From positions 41,627 to 105,626 of the forward strand of contig NZ_BNBY01000027.1 in the NCBI RefSeq assembly GCF_014656195.1: 64,000 bases of DNA. Reading direction: 5' to 3'. Both the position numbers and the translations under genes were made by a program. The stretch's first letter is position 1. Each line of letters opens with the position of its first letter. Positions 1-8,691 of the stretch are shown piece after piece. This DNA is from Kitasatospora xanthocidica. GTDB lineage: Bacteria; Actinomycetota; Actinomycetes; Streptomycetales; Streptomycetaceae. Below the pieces are notes generated by a model, which was given only the letters and a program-made list of their open reading frames with translations, was not told the DNA's origin and did no database searches.

Positions 1-150
1 GGCGGCCGGGTCTCCGGTGGCGACCGCCCAGCCCCAGCGGCCGGTGTACTCCGCGGCGGCCTGGGACGCGGTGACCTTGGTGCGGCGGCGCGCGCCCAGC
101 GGTGCCAGCCGCAGGTGCCCCAGTCGAAGTTCGCCGAACAGGTTGTCCAT
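1..150 (-). CDS. Bifunctional primase/polymerase-like protein, N-terminus only
   Basis: The first 50 codons of a minus-strand gene start at the ATG at 148-150 and run off the left edge. The visible protein begins MDNLFGELRLGHLRLAPLGA and contains ASQAAAEYTGRWGWAVATG, which resembles the opening of actinobacterial bifunctional DNA primase/polymerase (prim-pol) domain proteins, where a Tyr/Arg-Gly-Trp-x-Val segment precedes the catalytic part. The catalytic residues are outside the window, so the assignment rests on this short stretch and on my memory that a prim-pol-like gene is a usual neighbour of nsdA in Streptomyces. It is transcribed divergently from nsdA across a 616-bp gap. It could also be an unrelated hypothetical. 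Confidence 0.5.
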   Translation of the reverse strand, partial: MDNLFGELRLGHLRLAPLGARRRTKVTASQAAAEYTGRWGWAVATGDPAA

Positions 151-766
151 GCCTCCCCCAACAGGTTCTCGTTGCCGATGGTTACGGGACGGTGACTGTG
201 TGTCGATTGTCAGGTGTGTGGTGCGTAGTGCGGTGGCGGCGCGCAGCGCGTGGTGTGCGCCTGTTCCGGTGGTGCGCCTCGGGCGCCGCCTTGTGGGGGC
301 GGCGCGGATGCCGGATCGTCGTGTGCGCGAGGCTGTTGCCGCCCGGAGTGGGTGGTGAACTCGCTTGTGCCTGAGGTGAATTGCGGGTTCTGCCGGGCTC
401 CCCGGGGTGAGCCCGGGGACTTGGCGGCCCGCATATGCCGGACCGCCGGGACTACCTAGTGAAGCGTGTGCCCCCTGACTTCGGTTCACTCCTGGGGGTG
501 GCGAAAGGTGGCGTTTCGCCAGGGCCGCTCCCGCGGGCCCCTCGCGGGGCATTACGTTCAGGGCGCGGATGTCGTCGGTGATCCCGCTCCGGGCCGTCGG
601 GGACCGGGAGTTGGGAATCTGACGGCTCGTCCGCGACGATGGCACACCAGTGCGAGGGCGCGGCACGGCACCACCTCAGGCACGGCACGCCTGGCAAGAG
701 CCCGCAACCGTCGGGCGGTCACGATCGGGGGCCCCGCGAGGGGCCGGGCGGGATGGGACGTTCCCC
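151..766. other. Divergent intergenic region upstream of nsdA
   Basis: No convincing gene is seen between the divergent starts at 150 (minus) and 767 (plus). The left half has open frames on both strands, but they lack ribosome binding sites and recognisable protein sequence. The region holds a perfect 8+8 dyad at 499-521 (listed separately) and a looser pair, AGTGAA at 458-463 with TTCACT at 485-490. Both lie 250-310 bp before nsdA and could be regulator sites. No clear -35/-10 pair could be assigned for nsdA. Confidence 0.5.
499..521. promoter_or_regulatory. Perfect inverted repeat upstream of nsdA (candidate operator)
   Basis: TGGCGAAA at 499-506 and TTTCGCCA at 514-521 form a perfect 8-bp inverted repeat with a 7-bp spacer. 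The size and symmetry suit a dimeric repressor site, and the A/T core stands out in this GC-rich context. There is no T-run, so a terminator is less likely. No specific regulator can be named. Confidence 0.4.
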
Positions 767-2221
767 ATGGCAGAGAAGCAACCCAATGAGAAGCTGACCA
801 CGTGGTTCGCCCGCAGCGGCTGGTCCAAGGGTGAGCTGGCCCGGCAGGTGAACCGCCGGGCCCGGCAGATCGGCGCCCACCACGTGTCCACCGACACCTC
901 CCGGGTGCGCCGCTGGCTCGACGGCGAGCAGCCCCGCGAGCCGATCCCCAAGATCATGTCGGAGCTCTTCTCCGAGCGCTTCGGCTCGGTCGTCTCGATC
1001 GAGGACCTCGGCCTGCGCGCCGCCATCCCGGTCTCCACCGTGGGCGGCGGGGTCGACCTGCCGTGGAGCGGCCCGCAGACCGTCCAGCTGATCAGTGACT
1101 ACTCCCGCAGCGACCTGATGCTGAACCGCCGGGGCTTCCTCGGCACCTCGCTGGCGCTGACCGCCGGCGCCGCGCTGATCGAGCCGATGCAGCGCTGGCT
1201 GACCCCCGGCCCGACCGGCGTGCCCACCCCGATCCTGACCGCGGCCAACGGCGGCGAGGCGTTCACCGGTCGGCTCTCCGAACCCGAGCTCGAACTGCTG
1301 GAGCAGACCACGGTCATGTTCCGCCAGTGGGACGCGCAGAACGGCGGCGGGCTGCGCCGCAAGGCCGTCGTCGGCCAGCTGCACGAGGTCACCGACCTGC
1401 TCCAGGAGACGTACAGCGAGGACACCACCCGGCGGCTGTTCCGGCTCACCGCCGAACTCGCCCACCTGGCCGGCTGGATGTCGTACGACGTCGGGATGCA
1501 CCCGAGCGCGCAGAAGTACTACGTGCTGGCCCTGCACGCGGCCAAGGAGGCCGGCGACCGCCCGTTCGGCGCGCTGATCCTGACCGACATGAGCCGCCAG
1601 ATGATCCACCTCAACCGGGGCGAGGACGCCCTGGAGCTGATCCACCTGGCGCAGTACGGCAGCCGCGACACCGCCACCCCGCGCCAGCAGTCCCTGCTGT
1701 ACGCGATGGAGGCGCGCGCCTACGCCACCATCGGCGAGATCAACCGCTGCGCCCGGGCGATCCGGCTGTCCGAGGACACCTTCACCGACATCCGCGAGGG
1801 GGACGAGGAGCCGGACTGGCTGAAGTTCTTCTCGCCGGCCGAGCTGAACGCGGAGAACGCGCACTCCTTCCGCGACCTCGCGTACCACTCCGACAACGCC
1901 CAGCTGTACGCCTCGCTGTCGGCGCCGGTGATGGAGCGTGCCGTCGACCTGTTCCGCCAGGACGGCGACCACGTGCGCTCGTACGCCTTCAACCTGATCG
2001 GCATGGCCAGCGTGCACCTGCTGCAGCGGGAGGCCGAGCAGGCGGCGGTGATGGCCGAGCAGGCGGTGGACATCGCGACCAAGGTGCGCTCGGAGCGGCT
2101 GAACTCCCGGGTGCGCAAGACCACGGAGGCCGCCGCGGCCCGGTTCAAGGGCGTGGACGCGGTGAGCCGGCTCAAGGAGCGGGTGGTTCAGGACATCCCG
2201 GAGTACGTCTCGGTGGTCTGA
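767..2221 (+). CDS. nsdA: NsdA, negative regulator of sporulation and antibiotic production
   Basis: The 484-residue protein starts MAEKQPNEKLTTWFARSGW and continues with a helix-turn-helix-like N-terminal part (about residues 8-80, including STDTSRVRRWLDGEQ). A tetratricopeptide-type helical region fills the C-terminal two thirds. This matches the Streptomyces NsdA family, known in S. coelicolor as a negative regulator of aerial mycelium, sporulation and antibiotic production. ATG 767 was preferred over a longer frame from 650 because the family begins with this MAEK/NE-type start. An internal LNRRGFLGTSLALTAG segment (about residues 120-135) looks like a twin-arginine motif, but it is far from the N-terminus, so export is unlikely. 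A strong terminator follows at 2241-2278, so the gene is probably monocistronic. Confidence 0.9.
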   Translation: MAEKQPNEKLTTWFARSGWSKGELARQVNRRARQIGAHHVSTDTSRVRRWLDGEQPREPIPKIMSELFSERFGSVVSIEDLGLRAAIPVSTVGGGVDLPWSGPQTVQLISDYSRSDLMLNRRGFLGTSLALTAGAALIEPMQRWLTPGPTGVPTPILTAANGGEAFTGRLSEPELELLEQTTVMFRQWDAQNGGGLRRKAVVGQLHEVTDLLQETYSEDTTRRLFRLTAELAHLAGWMSYDVGMHPSAQKYYVLALHAAKEAGDRPFGALILTDMSRQMIHLNRGEDALELIHLAQYGSRDTATPRQQSLLYAMEARAYATIGEINRCARAIRLSEDTFTDIREGDEEPDWLKFFSPAELNAENAHSFRDLAYHSDNAQLYASLSAPVMERAVDLFRQDGDHVRSYAFNLIGMASVHLLQREAEQAAVMAEQAVDIATKVRSERLNSRVRKTTEAAAARFKGVDAVSRLKERVVQDIPEYVSVV

Positions 2222-2240
2222 CCGCCGCTCCCACCTGACT

Positions 2241-2278
2241 CCACCGACCGTGGCGGCCGCCGCCGTCACGGTCGGTGG
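2241..2278 (+). terminator. Intrinsic terminator of nsdA
   Basis: CCACCGACCGTG (2241-2252) pairs perfectly with CACGGTCGGTGG (2267-2278) around a 14-nt loop and is followed by CTCTTT. It lies 20 bp after the nsdA stop codon. Confidence 0.85.
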
Positions 2279-2418
2279 CTCTTTCGCGCCCGGGCTCGGC
2301 CGGTTTCGCGTCTGCGGCCGTCCGGGGTGTCCGGAGCCGTCCCGTGCGGCGGCACGGTAGCCCGTCCGGGTGGTCCGGAGGCCCCGGTTCACGTGGCCGT
2401 AACCCGTGCGTCGCACGC

Positions 2419-2456
2419 GTCACGGCCGCGAAACAACCGGCCGCACTGGCCGAAAC
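2419..2456 (+). promoter_or_regulatory. GlnR-type operator of the amtB operon
   Basis: The sequence reads GTCAC-n6-GAAAC-n6-CCGCA-n6-GAAAC: GTCAC 2419-2423, GAAAC 2430-2434, CCGCA 2441-2445 and GAAAC 2452-2456. This reproduces the a-site/b-site layout known for the Streptomyces nitrogen regulator GlnR (gTnAC-n6-GaAAc half-sites at 22-bp spacing). The first pair is perfect and the second has a degenerate left half. It lies about 95-130 bp before the amtB start, so the operon is probably switched on by GlnR under nitrogen limitation. An extra GTAAC is at 2399-2403, but at the wrong spacing. Confidence 0.8.
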
Positions 2457-2551
2457 CAGCCTTCGGCACGCTCCTCCTCATCGCCGACACCCCGGAGTGG
2501 CACGGGACAGGACCCCGGGTGCGGATCGGCTTGAACGCAGAGGAGACGCCG

Positions 2552-3925
2552 ATGCCGGACGGCTTCAGCGCGGGCGACACCGCCTTCGTGCTCATCAGTG
2601 CGGCCCTGGTCATGGTGATGACCCCGGGCCTGGCCTTCTTCTACGGGGGCATGGTCAGGGCCAAGAGCACACTGAACATGCTGGCGATGAGTTTCCTCTC
2701 GCTCGGCATCGTCAGCGTGCTCTGGGTCCTCTACGGGTACTCGCTCAGCTTCGGGCCCGACGCCTTCGGCGGACTGATCGGCAACCTGGACTTCCTCGGG
2801 ATGCGCGGCATCGGCCTGAACGAGCTGAGCGGGACCATCCCGGTCACCGCCTTCGCGATCTTCCAGCTGATGTTCGCGATCATCACACCGGCGCTGATCA
2901 GCGGCGCCATCGCGGACCGGGCCAAGTTCGCCGCCTGGGGCCTGTTCATCGCGCTCTGGGTGACGGTCGTCTACTTCCCGGTCGCGCACTGGGTCTTCTT
3001 CTTCGACGGCGGCAACGGCGGCTGGCTGGGCGACCGCAACGGCGTGATCGACTTCGCCGGCGGCACGGCCGTGCACATCAACGCCGGTGTCGCGGGCCTC
3101 GCGCTCTGCCTGGTGCTGGGCAAGCGGGTCGGCTTCAAGAAGGACCCGATGCGCCCGCACAGCCTGCCGCTGGTGATGCTCGGCTCCGGGCTGCTGTGGT
3201 TCGGCTGGTTCGGCTTCAACGCGGGCTCGGCGCTGGCCGCCAACGGCGTCGCCGCGATGGCGATGGTCAACACCCAGGTCGCCACCGGTGCGGCGCTGGT
3301 CGGCTGGCTGATCTACGAGAAGCTGAAGCACGGCGCGTTCACCACGCTGGGCGCCGCCTCCGGCGCGGTGGCCGGACTGGTCGCGATCACCCCGGCCTGC
3401 GGCTCGGTCAGCCCGCTCGGCGCGGTGGCGATCGGCCTGGTCGCCGGCGCGGTCTGCGCCGCCGCCGTCTCGCTGAAGTACCGCTGGGGCTTCGACGACT
3501 CGCTCGACGTGGTGGGCGTGCACGCGGTGGGCGGGGCGATCGGCTCGCTGCTGGTCGGCGTCTTCGCCACCGGCGGGGTCGGCCAGACCGCCAAGGGCCT
3601 GTTCTACGGCGGCGGGCTCGGGCAGCTCGGCAAGCAGGCGATGGGCGTGGCCGTGGTCGCGGCGTACTCCTTCGTCCTCTCCTGGCTGCTGGCCAAGGCG
3701 GTGGACAAGCTGGTCGGCTTCCGGGTCGCCGAGGAGGTCGAGGTGGCCGGCATCGACCAGGCCGAACACGCCGAGTCCGCCTACGATTTCAGCGCCGTCG
3801 GCGCGGGACTGGCGCGGGCCCTCCCGGGCCTGGCCACGGCCGCCGCACCGGGCGGTCCGTCCGCCGAGAAGCCCACCGAGAAGGCCGCCGGAAAGGCCGC
3901 CGAGAAGACCGAGGTCGACGCCTGA
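2552..3925 (+). CDS. amtB: Ammonium transporter AmtB
   Basis: This 457-residue integral membrane protein has about 11 hydrophobic segments and belongs to the Amt/Mep/Rh channel family, which conducts ammonium across the cytoplasmic membrane. Family hallmarks are visible: MTPGLAFFYGGMVRAK near residue 25, the conserved pore region around FDFAGGTAVHINAG-like sequence (here IDFAGGTAVHINAGVAGL) and the late VVGVHAVGGAIGSLLVG. ATG 2552 has the ribosome binding site AGAGGAGA a few bases upstream; an in-frame extension to 2327 would run through the GlnR operator and is rejected. The C-terminal tail is cytoplasmic and Ala/Glu/Lys-rich. The stop overlaps the glnK start, so the two are translationally coupled. 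Confidence 0.95.
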   Translation: MPDGFSAGDTAFVLISAALVMVMTPGLAFFYGGMVRAKSTLNMLAMSFLSLGIVSVLWVLYGYSLSFGPDAFGGLIGNLDFLGMRGIGLNELSGTIPVTAFAIFQLMFAIITPALISGAIADRAKFAAWGLFIALWVTVVYFPVAHWVFFFDGGNGGWLGDRNGVIDFAGGTAVHINAGVAGLALCLVLGKRVGFKKDPMRPHSLPLVMLGSGLLWFGWFGFNAGSALAANGVAAMAMVNTQVATGAALVGWLIYEKLKHGAFTTLGAASGAVAGLVAITPACGSVSPLGAVAIGLVAGAVCAAAVSLKYRWGFDDSLDVVGVHAVGGAIGSLLVGVFATGGVGQTAKGLFYGGGLGQLGKQAMGVAVVAAYSFVLSWLLAKAVDKLVGFRVAEEVEVAGIDQAEHAESAYDFSAVGAGLARALPGLATAAAPGGPSAEKPTEKAAGKAAEKTEVDA

Positions 3926-4263
3926 TGAAGCTCATCACCGCCGTGATCAAGCCGTACCGCCTGGACGAGGTGAAGGCCGCCCTGCAGGCCTTCGGGGTCC
4001 ACGGCCTGACCGTCACCGAGGCCAGCGGCTACGGCCGCCAGCGCGGCCACACCGAGGTGTACCGCGGCGCCGAGTACACCGTGGACCTGGTGCCGAAGGT
4101 CAGGATCGAGGTCCTGGTCGAGGACGAGGACGCCGACGACCTGATCGAGGTCCTGGTGAAGGCCGCCCGGACCGGGAAGATCGGCGACGGCAAGGTCTGG
4201 AGCGTCCCGGTCGACACCGCCGTACGGGTCCGCACCGGAGAGCGCGGACCGGACGCCCTGTAG
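3925..4263 (+). CDS. glnK: PII signal-transduction protein GlnK/GlnB
   Basis: This is a 112-residue PII protein of normal length. It begins MKLITAVIKPYRLDEVKAAL and carries the T-loop GYGRQRGHTEVYRGAEYTVD with Tyr51, the residue modified by GlnD. In Streptomyces this modification is adenylylation rather than uridylylation. The B-loop TGKIGDGKVW is intact. PII senses 2-oxoglutarate and ATP/ADP and blocks AmtB when nitrogen is plentiful. The start codon overlaps the amtB stop by one base (TGATG), so expression is tied to the transporter. It could equally be called glnB; its position after amtB favours glnK. Confidence 0.95.
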   Translation: MKLITAVIKPYRLDEVKAALQAFGVHGLTVTEASGYGRQRGHTEVYRGAEYTVDLVPKVRIEVLVEDEDADDLIEVLVKAARTGKIGDGKVWSVPVDTAVRVRTGERGPDAL

Positions 4264-4291
4264 GCCCGGATGCCCCTGTAGCCCCCACCGT

Positions 4292-4330
4292 CGGCGGGCC
4301 CGCCACCCCCTTGGGGACGCGGGCCCGCCG
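4292..4330 (+). terminator. Hairpin between glnK and glnD
   Basis: CGGCGGGCCCGC (4292-4303) and GCGGGCCCGCCG (4319-4330) form a perfect 12-bp stem around a 15-nt loop that itself contains CCCC/GGGG. There is no T-run. It may partly terminate transcription or protect amtB-glnK mRNA, lowering glnD expression relative to the first two genes. Confidence 0.65.
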
Positions 4331-4421
4331 AACGGCGTACCCCCGCCCGGCCGAACCGCGGCGCACGCAATCCCGGCGCACCGCGGGACGGTCCGGCCGC
4401 ACGACGGACGGGACCCCGCGC

Positions 4422-6881
4422 ATGACCACCGAGACCAGGCCTTCCGACCCCGCCGACCCCACCGCCGCCCGGGCCGCGCTGATCGCCGACCCCGGCCCGG
4501 TCGGCCGCCCGCGCCGCGAGGCGCTCGCCCGGGCCACCGACGACTGGCTGGCAGGCCTGCTCCAGGCCGCCGGCGCCCCGCCCAAGGTCGCGCTGGTCGC
4601 CGTCGGCGGCTACGGGCGCGGCGAGCTGTCGCCGCGCAGCGACCTGGACGTGCTGCTGCTGCACGACGGTCCGATCGCCCGCGAGCTGCCCGAGCGGATC
4701 TGGTACCCGGTCTGGGACGCGGGCGCCAAGCTCGACCACTCGGTGCGCACCGTCGCCGAGGCCCGGGCGGTCGCCGCCGCCGACCTCAAGGCGCAGCTCG
4801 GCCTGCTGGACGCCCGCCACCTCGCCGGGGACCCGGCGCTCACCGCCGAGCTGCGCTCCGCGGTGTTCACCGACTGGCGCGCGAGCGCCCCCGCGCGCCT
4901 GCCCGAACTGCGCGAGCTGGGCCGCGAGCGGGCCGAACGGCACGGCGAGCTGTCCTTCCTGCTGGAACCCGACCTCAAGGAGGCCCGCGGCGGCCTGCGC
5001 GACGTGGTCGCGCTCAACGCCGTCGCCGCCACCTGGCTGGCCGACGCGCCCCGCGACGGCCTGGACGCCGCCGCGCTGCGGCTCGCGGACGTGCGCGACG
5101 CCCTGCACCTGGTGACCGGCCGGGCCACCGAGCGGCTCAGCCTGCAGGACCAGGACCAGGTCGCCGAGCGGCTCGGGGTGCTGGACGCCGACAGCCTGCT
5201 GCGCCAGGTCTACGAGGCCGCCCGCACCATCGCCTACGCCGGTGACGTCACCTGGCGGGCGGTGGACCGGGTGCTCGCCGACCGGGCCGGCCGGGGCCGC
5301 CGGGCGGTCCGGCGGGCGTTCCCGTTCACCGCGCCGTTCACCGGTGCCGGGCGCGGCGCGGGCGCGGTGGCCCGGGGCGCGGTCGAGCGCCGCCCGCTCG
5401 CCGACGGCGTGGTCGAGCAGGACGGCGAGGCGGTGCTGGCCCAGGGCGCCCGCCCGGCGGCCGACCCGGTGCTGCCGCTGCGCGCCGCGGCCGCCGCCGC
5501 GCAGAACGGGCTGACCGTCTCGTACGCGACGGTGCGCCGACTGGCCGCCGAGTGCCGGCCGCTGCCGGTGCCCTGGCCGGACGAGGCGCGCGAGCAGCTG
5601 GTCACCCTGCTGGGCGCGGGGGAGGCGGCCGTCCCGGTCTGGGAGGCGATGGAGGCGGAGGGGCTGGTCACCCGGCTGCTCCCGGACTGGGAGCGGGTGC
5701 GCTGCCGTCCGCAGCGCAACGCCGTGCACCGCTGGACGGTGGACCGGCACCTGGTGGAGACGGCGGTGCGGGCCGCCGCGATGACCCGCCGGGTGGCCCG
5801 GCCGGACCTCCTGCTGGTCGCCGCGCTGCTGCACGACATCGGCAAGGGCTGGCCCGGGGACCACAGCGAGGCCGGCGAGGTGATCGTCCGCGACCTCGCG
5901 CCCCGGATGGGCTTCGGACCGGACGACACCCGGACCCTGGCGGTGCTGGTCCGCCACCACCTGACGCTGGTCGACACCGCGACCCGCCGCGACCCGGACG
6001 ACCCGGCCACCGTCGAGACGATCATCAAGGCGGTCACCACCCTGCCGGAGCTGGAGCTGCTGCACGCGCTCACCGAGGCGGACGCGCTGGCCACCGGCCC
6101 GGCCGCGTGGAGCGGCTGGCGGGCCTCGCTGGTGGACGGCCTGGTGGCCCGGGCGGCCGACCGGCTGGCCGGGGCGGGCACCGCGCCGGTCGAGGCGGCG
6201 CCGACCGCCGAGCAGGAGCGGCTGGCGATCGAGGCCGCCCGCACCGGCGAGCCGGCCCTCTCGCTGCGGGCCCAGGCCGGCGGAGCGGACCCGGGCGCCG
6301 AGGCGATGGGTGTCGAGCCGATGGGCGTCGAGCTGACCGTGGCCGTCCCCGACCGTCCCGGGCTGCTGGGCACCGCCGCCGGGGTGCTCGCGCTGCACCG
6401 GCTGGCCGTCCGCTCGGCCGGGCTGCGCGAGCTGGACCCGATCGGCGCCGGGCCGGTGCTGCTGCTGTCCTGGCGGGTGGCCGCCGAGTTCGGCGAACTG
6501 CCGGAGGCGGCCCGGCTGCGGGCGGACCTGCGCCGGGCCCTGGACGGCTCGCTGGACGTGGCGCGGCGCCTCGCCGAGCGGGACGCCGCCGCCCCGCGCC
6601 GTAAGGGCATCCCGACCCCGCCGCCGGTGGTCGCGGTGGCGCCCGCGGTGGCCTCGGCGACCGCGACCGTGCTGGAGGTCCGGGCGCACGACGCCCCCGG
6701 GCTGCTGCACCGGATCGGCCGGGCGCTGGACGGGGCCGGCGTACGGGTGCGCACCGCGCACGTCTCCACGCTGGGCGCGGACGCCGTCGACTCCTTCTAC
6801 CTGACCGACGGGGAGGGCCGTCCGCTCACCGCCGGGCGGGCCGGGGAGGTGGCGGCGGCGGTCCGGGCGGCACTGGGCTGA
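4422..6881 (+). CDS. glnD: PII nucleotidyltransferase/removing enzyme GlnD
   Basis: The 819-residue protein has the full GlnD architecture: an N-terminal nucleotidyltransferase motif GGYGRGELSPRSDLDVLLL (residues about 62-80), a GlnD-specific linker, an HD hydrolase domain with AALLHDIGKGWPGDHSEAG (about residue 470) and two C-terminal ACT domains (about 635-700 and 745-810). It adds and removes the nucleotide on Tyr51 of the PII protein encoded just upstream, and the ACT domains sense glutamine. ATG 4422 is chosen because the family-like sequence begins here; the frame is open further upstream from 4311 but that part lies over the hairpin region. The segment around residues 285-350 is Arg/Ala/Gly-rich and poorly conserved. 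Confidence 0.92.
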   Translation: MTTETRPSDPADPTAARAALIADPGPVGRPRREALARATDDWLAGLLQAAGAPPKVALVAVGGYGRGELSPRSDLDVLLLHDGPIARELPERIWYPVWDAGAKLDHSVRTVAEARAVAAADLKAQLGLLDARHLAGDPALTAELRSAVFTDWRASAPARLPELRELGRERAERHGELSFLLEPDLKEARGGLRDVVALNAVAATWLADAPRDGLDAAALRLADVRDALHLVTGRATERLSLQDQDQVAERLGVLDADSLLRQVYEAARTIAYAGDVTWRAVDRVLADRAGRGRRAVRRAFPFTAPFTGAGRGAGAVARGAVERRPLADGVVEQDGEAVLAQGARPAADPVLPLRAAAAAAQNGLTVSYATVRRLAAECRPLPVPWPDEAREQLVTLLGAGEAAVPVWEAMEAEGLVTRLLPDWERVRCRPQRNAVHRWTVDRHLVETAVRAAAMTRRVARPDLLLVAALLHDIGKGWPGDHSEAGEVIVRDLAPRMGFGPDDTRTLAVLVRHHLTLVDTATRRDPDDPATVETIIKAVTTLPELELLHALTEADALATGPAAWSGWRASLVDGLVARAADRLAGAGTAPVEAAPTAEQERLAIEAARTGEPALSLRAQAGGADPGAEAMGVEPMGVELTVAVPDRPGLLGTAAGVLALHRLAVRSAGLRELDPIGAGPVLLLSWRVAAEFGELPEAARLRADLRRALDGSLDVARRLAERDAAAPRRKGIPTPPPVVAVAPAVASATATVLEVRAHDAPGLLHRIGRALDGAGVRVRTAHVSTLGADAVDSFYLTDGEGRPLTAGRAGEVAAAVRAALG

Positions 6882-6994
6882 GGAACGGCCGCTGAGGTCT
6901 CCGGTACCGGGGGTGGAGACCGTACCCGGGGCGGCCGGATACCCTGGGGACGACGACCGAACCGATACCGATGCCGTAGAGGACCCGCGACGAC

Positions 6995-8560
6995 GTGTTC
7001 GACACCCTTTCCGATCGCCTCGCAGCGACGTTCAAGAACCTCCGGGGCAAGGGCCGCCTGAGCGAGGCGGACATCGACGCCACCGCCCGCGAGATCCGCA
7101 TCGCGCTGCTGGAGGCGGACGTCGCGCTGCCGGTCGTCCGGGCCTTCATCAAGCAGGTCAAGGAGCGGGCGCTCGGTGTCGAGGTCTCCGGCGCGCTGAA
7201 CCCGGCGCAGCAGATCATCAAGATCGTCAACGAGGAGCTCATCGCGATCCTCGGTGGCGAGACCCGCCGGGTGCGGTTCGCCAAGAACGGCCCGACGGTC
7301 ATCATGCTCGCCGGTCTGCAGGGTGCCGGTAAGACCACCCTCGCGGGCAAGCTCGGCCACTGGCTGAAGAGCCAGAAGCACACCCCGCTGCTGGTCGCCT
7401 GCGACCTCCAGCGCCCCAACGCGGTCAACCAGCTCCAGGTCGTCGCCGAGCGCGCCGGCGTGGCCTTCTACGGCCCGCAGCCGGGCAACGGCGTCGGCGA
7501 CCCGGTGCGGGTGGCCGAGGACTCGATCGAGTACGCCAAGCAGAAGCAGTACGACGTCGTCATCGTCGACACCGCCGGCCGCCTGGGCATCGACGCCGAG
7601 CTGATGCAGCAGGCCGCCGACATCCGCGCCGCGGTGAACCCGGACGAGGTCCTGTTCGTCGTCGACGCGATGATCGGCCAGGACGCGGTCACCACCGCGC
7701 AGGCCTTCCTCGAGGGCGTGGACTTCACCGGTGTCGTGCTCTCCAAGCTCGACGGCGACGCCCGCGGTGGTGCCGCCCTGTCGGTCGCGCACGTCACCGG
7801 CCGCCAGATCATGTTCGCCTCCAACGGCGAGAAGGTCGACGACTTCGACGCCTTCCACCCGGACCGGATGGCCTCGCGCATCCTCGGCATGGGTGACGTC
7901 CTCTCGCTGATCGAGAAGGCCGAGCAGACCTTCTCGCAGGCCGAGGCGGAGAAGATCGCCGCCAAGCTGCGCGGCGGCCCGAAGGCCTTCACGCTGGACG
8001 ACTTCCTGTCGCAGCTGGAGCAGGTCCAGAAGATGGGCTCGATCTCCAAGCTGCTCGGCATGCTGCCCGGCATGGGCCAGATCCGGGACCAGATCAACAA
8101 CATCGACGACAAGGACGTCAACCGGGTCGGCGCGATCATCAAGTCGATGACCCCGGCCGAGCGGGCCGAGCCGGAGCTGATCAACGGCTCCCGCCGGGCC
8201 CGCATCGCCAAGGGTTCGGGCGTCCAGGTCGGCGAGGTGAAGAACCTGGTCGAGCGGTTCTTCGACGCCCGCAAGATGATGTCCGCGATGGCCTCCGGCA
8301 AGGGCATGCCCGGCATGCCGGGGATCCCGGGCATGGGCGGCGGCGCGAAGAAGTCCGGCAAGAAGGCCCCGCAGGCCAAGGGCAAGCGCAAGAGCGGCAA
8401 CCCGCTGAAGCGGGCGCAGGAGGAGGCCGCGGCCGCCGAGCGCCGCGCGCTCGGCCCGGGCGCGGGCCAGGGCCCGGCGGACGGCGGGGCGTTCGGCCTC
8501 GGCGCGGGCAAGGGCCCGGCCGACTTCGAGCTGCCCAAGGAGTTCAAGGACCTGCTGTAG
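6995..8560 (+). CDS. ffh: Signal recognition particle protein Ffh
   Basis: This 521-residue GTPase binds 4.5S/SRP RNA and signal sequences and delivers ribosomes to the membrane receptor FtsY. The N domain starts MFDTLSDRLAATFKNLRGKG. The G domain shows the P-loop GLQGAGKTT (about residue 107), VDTAGRLG and LSKLDGDARGG. The M domain carries the Gly/Met-rich GMPGMPGIPGMGGG hydrophobic stretch and a basic SRP-RNA binding region (KSGKKAPQAKGKRKSGN). The start is GTG 6995. The tail is longer and more Gly/Ala-rich than in E. coli, as is common in actinobacteria. A terminator follows at 8630-8672. Confidence 0.96.
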   Translation: MFDTLSDRLAATFKNLRGKGRLSEADIDATAREIRIALLEADVALPVVRAFIKQVKERALGVEVSGALNPAQQIIKIVNEELIAILGGETRRVRFAKNGPTVIMLAGLQGAGKTTLAGKLGHWLKSQKHTPLLVACDLQRPNAVNQLQVVAERAGVAFYGPQPGNGVGDPVRVAEDSIEYAKQKQYDVVIVDTAGRLGIDAELMQQAADIRAAVNPDEVLFVVDAMIGQDAVTTAQAFLEGVDFTGVVLSKLDGDARGGAALSVAHVTGRQIMFASNGEKVDDFDAFHPDRMASRILGMGDVLSLIEKAEQTFSQAEAEKIAAKLRGGPKAFTLDDFLSQLEQVQKMGSISKLLGMLPGMGQIRDQINNIDDKDVNRVGAIIKSMTPAERAEPELINGSRRARIAKGSGVQVGEVKNLVERFFDARKMMSAMASGKGMPGMPGIPGMGGGAKKSGKKAPQAKGKRKSGNPLKRAQEEAAAAERRALGPGAGQGPADGGAFGLGAGKGPADFELPKEFKDLL

Positions 8561-8629
8561 TCCTTGTGTGCCTGTGGGTGTCCGCGCGCGGTCGTTCGCG
8601 GCTCCTTCGGGAGAGGTCTTGATCGATTC

Positions 8630-8672
8630 CGATCGGCCCGTCGTCCGGTGTTTCCGGGCGGCGGGCCGATCG
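8630..8672 (+). terminator. Terminator of ffh
   Basis: CGATCGGCCCG plus TCGTCCGG (8630-8648) pairs with the segment 8654-8672 in a 19-bp stem with only two mismatches and a 5-nt loop. The stem ends about 20 bp before the acetyltransferase start. Confidence 0.75.
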
Positions 8673-8691
8673 CGTGTCCGATGATGGGGGC

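Noticed and set aside
1115..1165. Twin-arginine signal in NsdA (RRGFLGTSLALTAG)
   Set aside because: It begins at about residue 120, inside a regulatory protein with an N-terminal DNA-binding part, so it cannot act as an export signal.
2327..2551. Upstream start for AmtB (532-residue form)
   Set aside because: It would place coding sequence across the GlnR operator and lacks Amt similarity before MPDGFSAGD.
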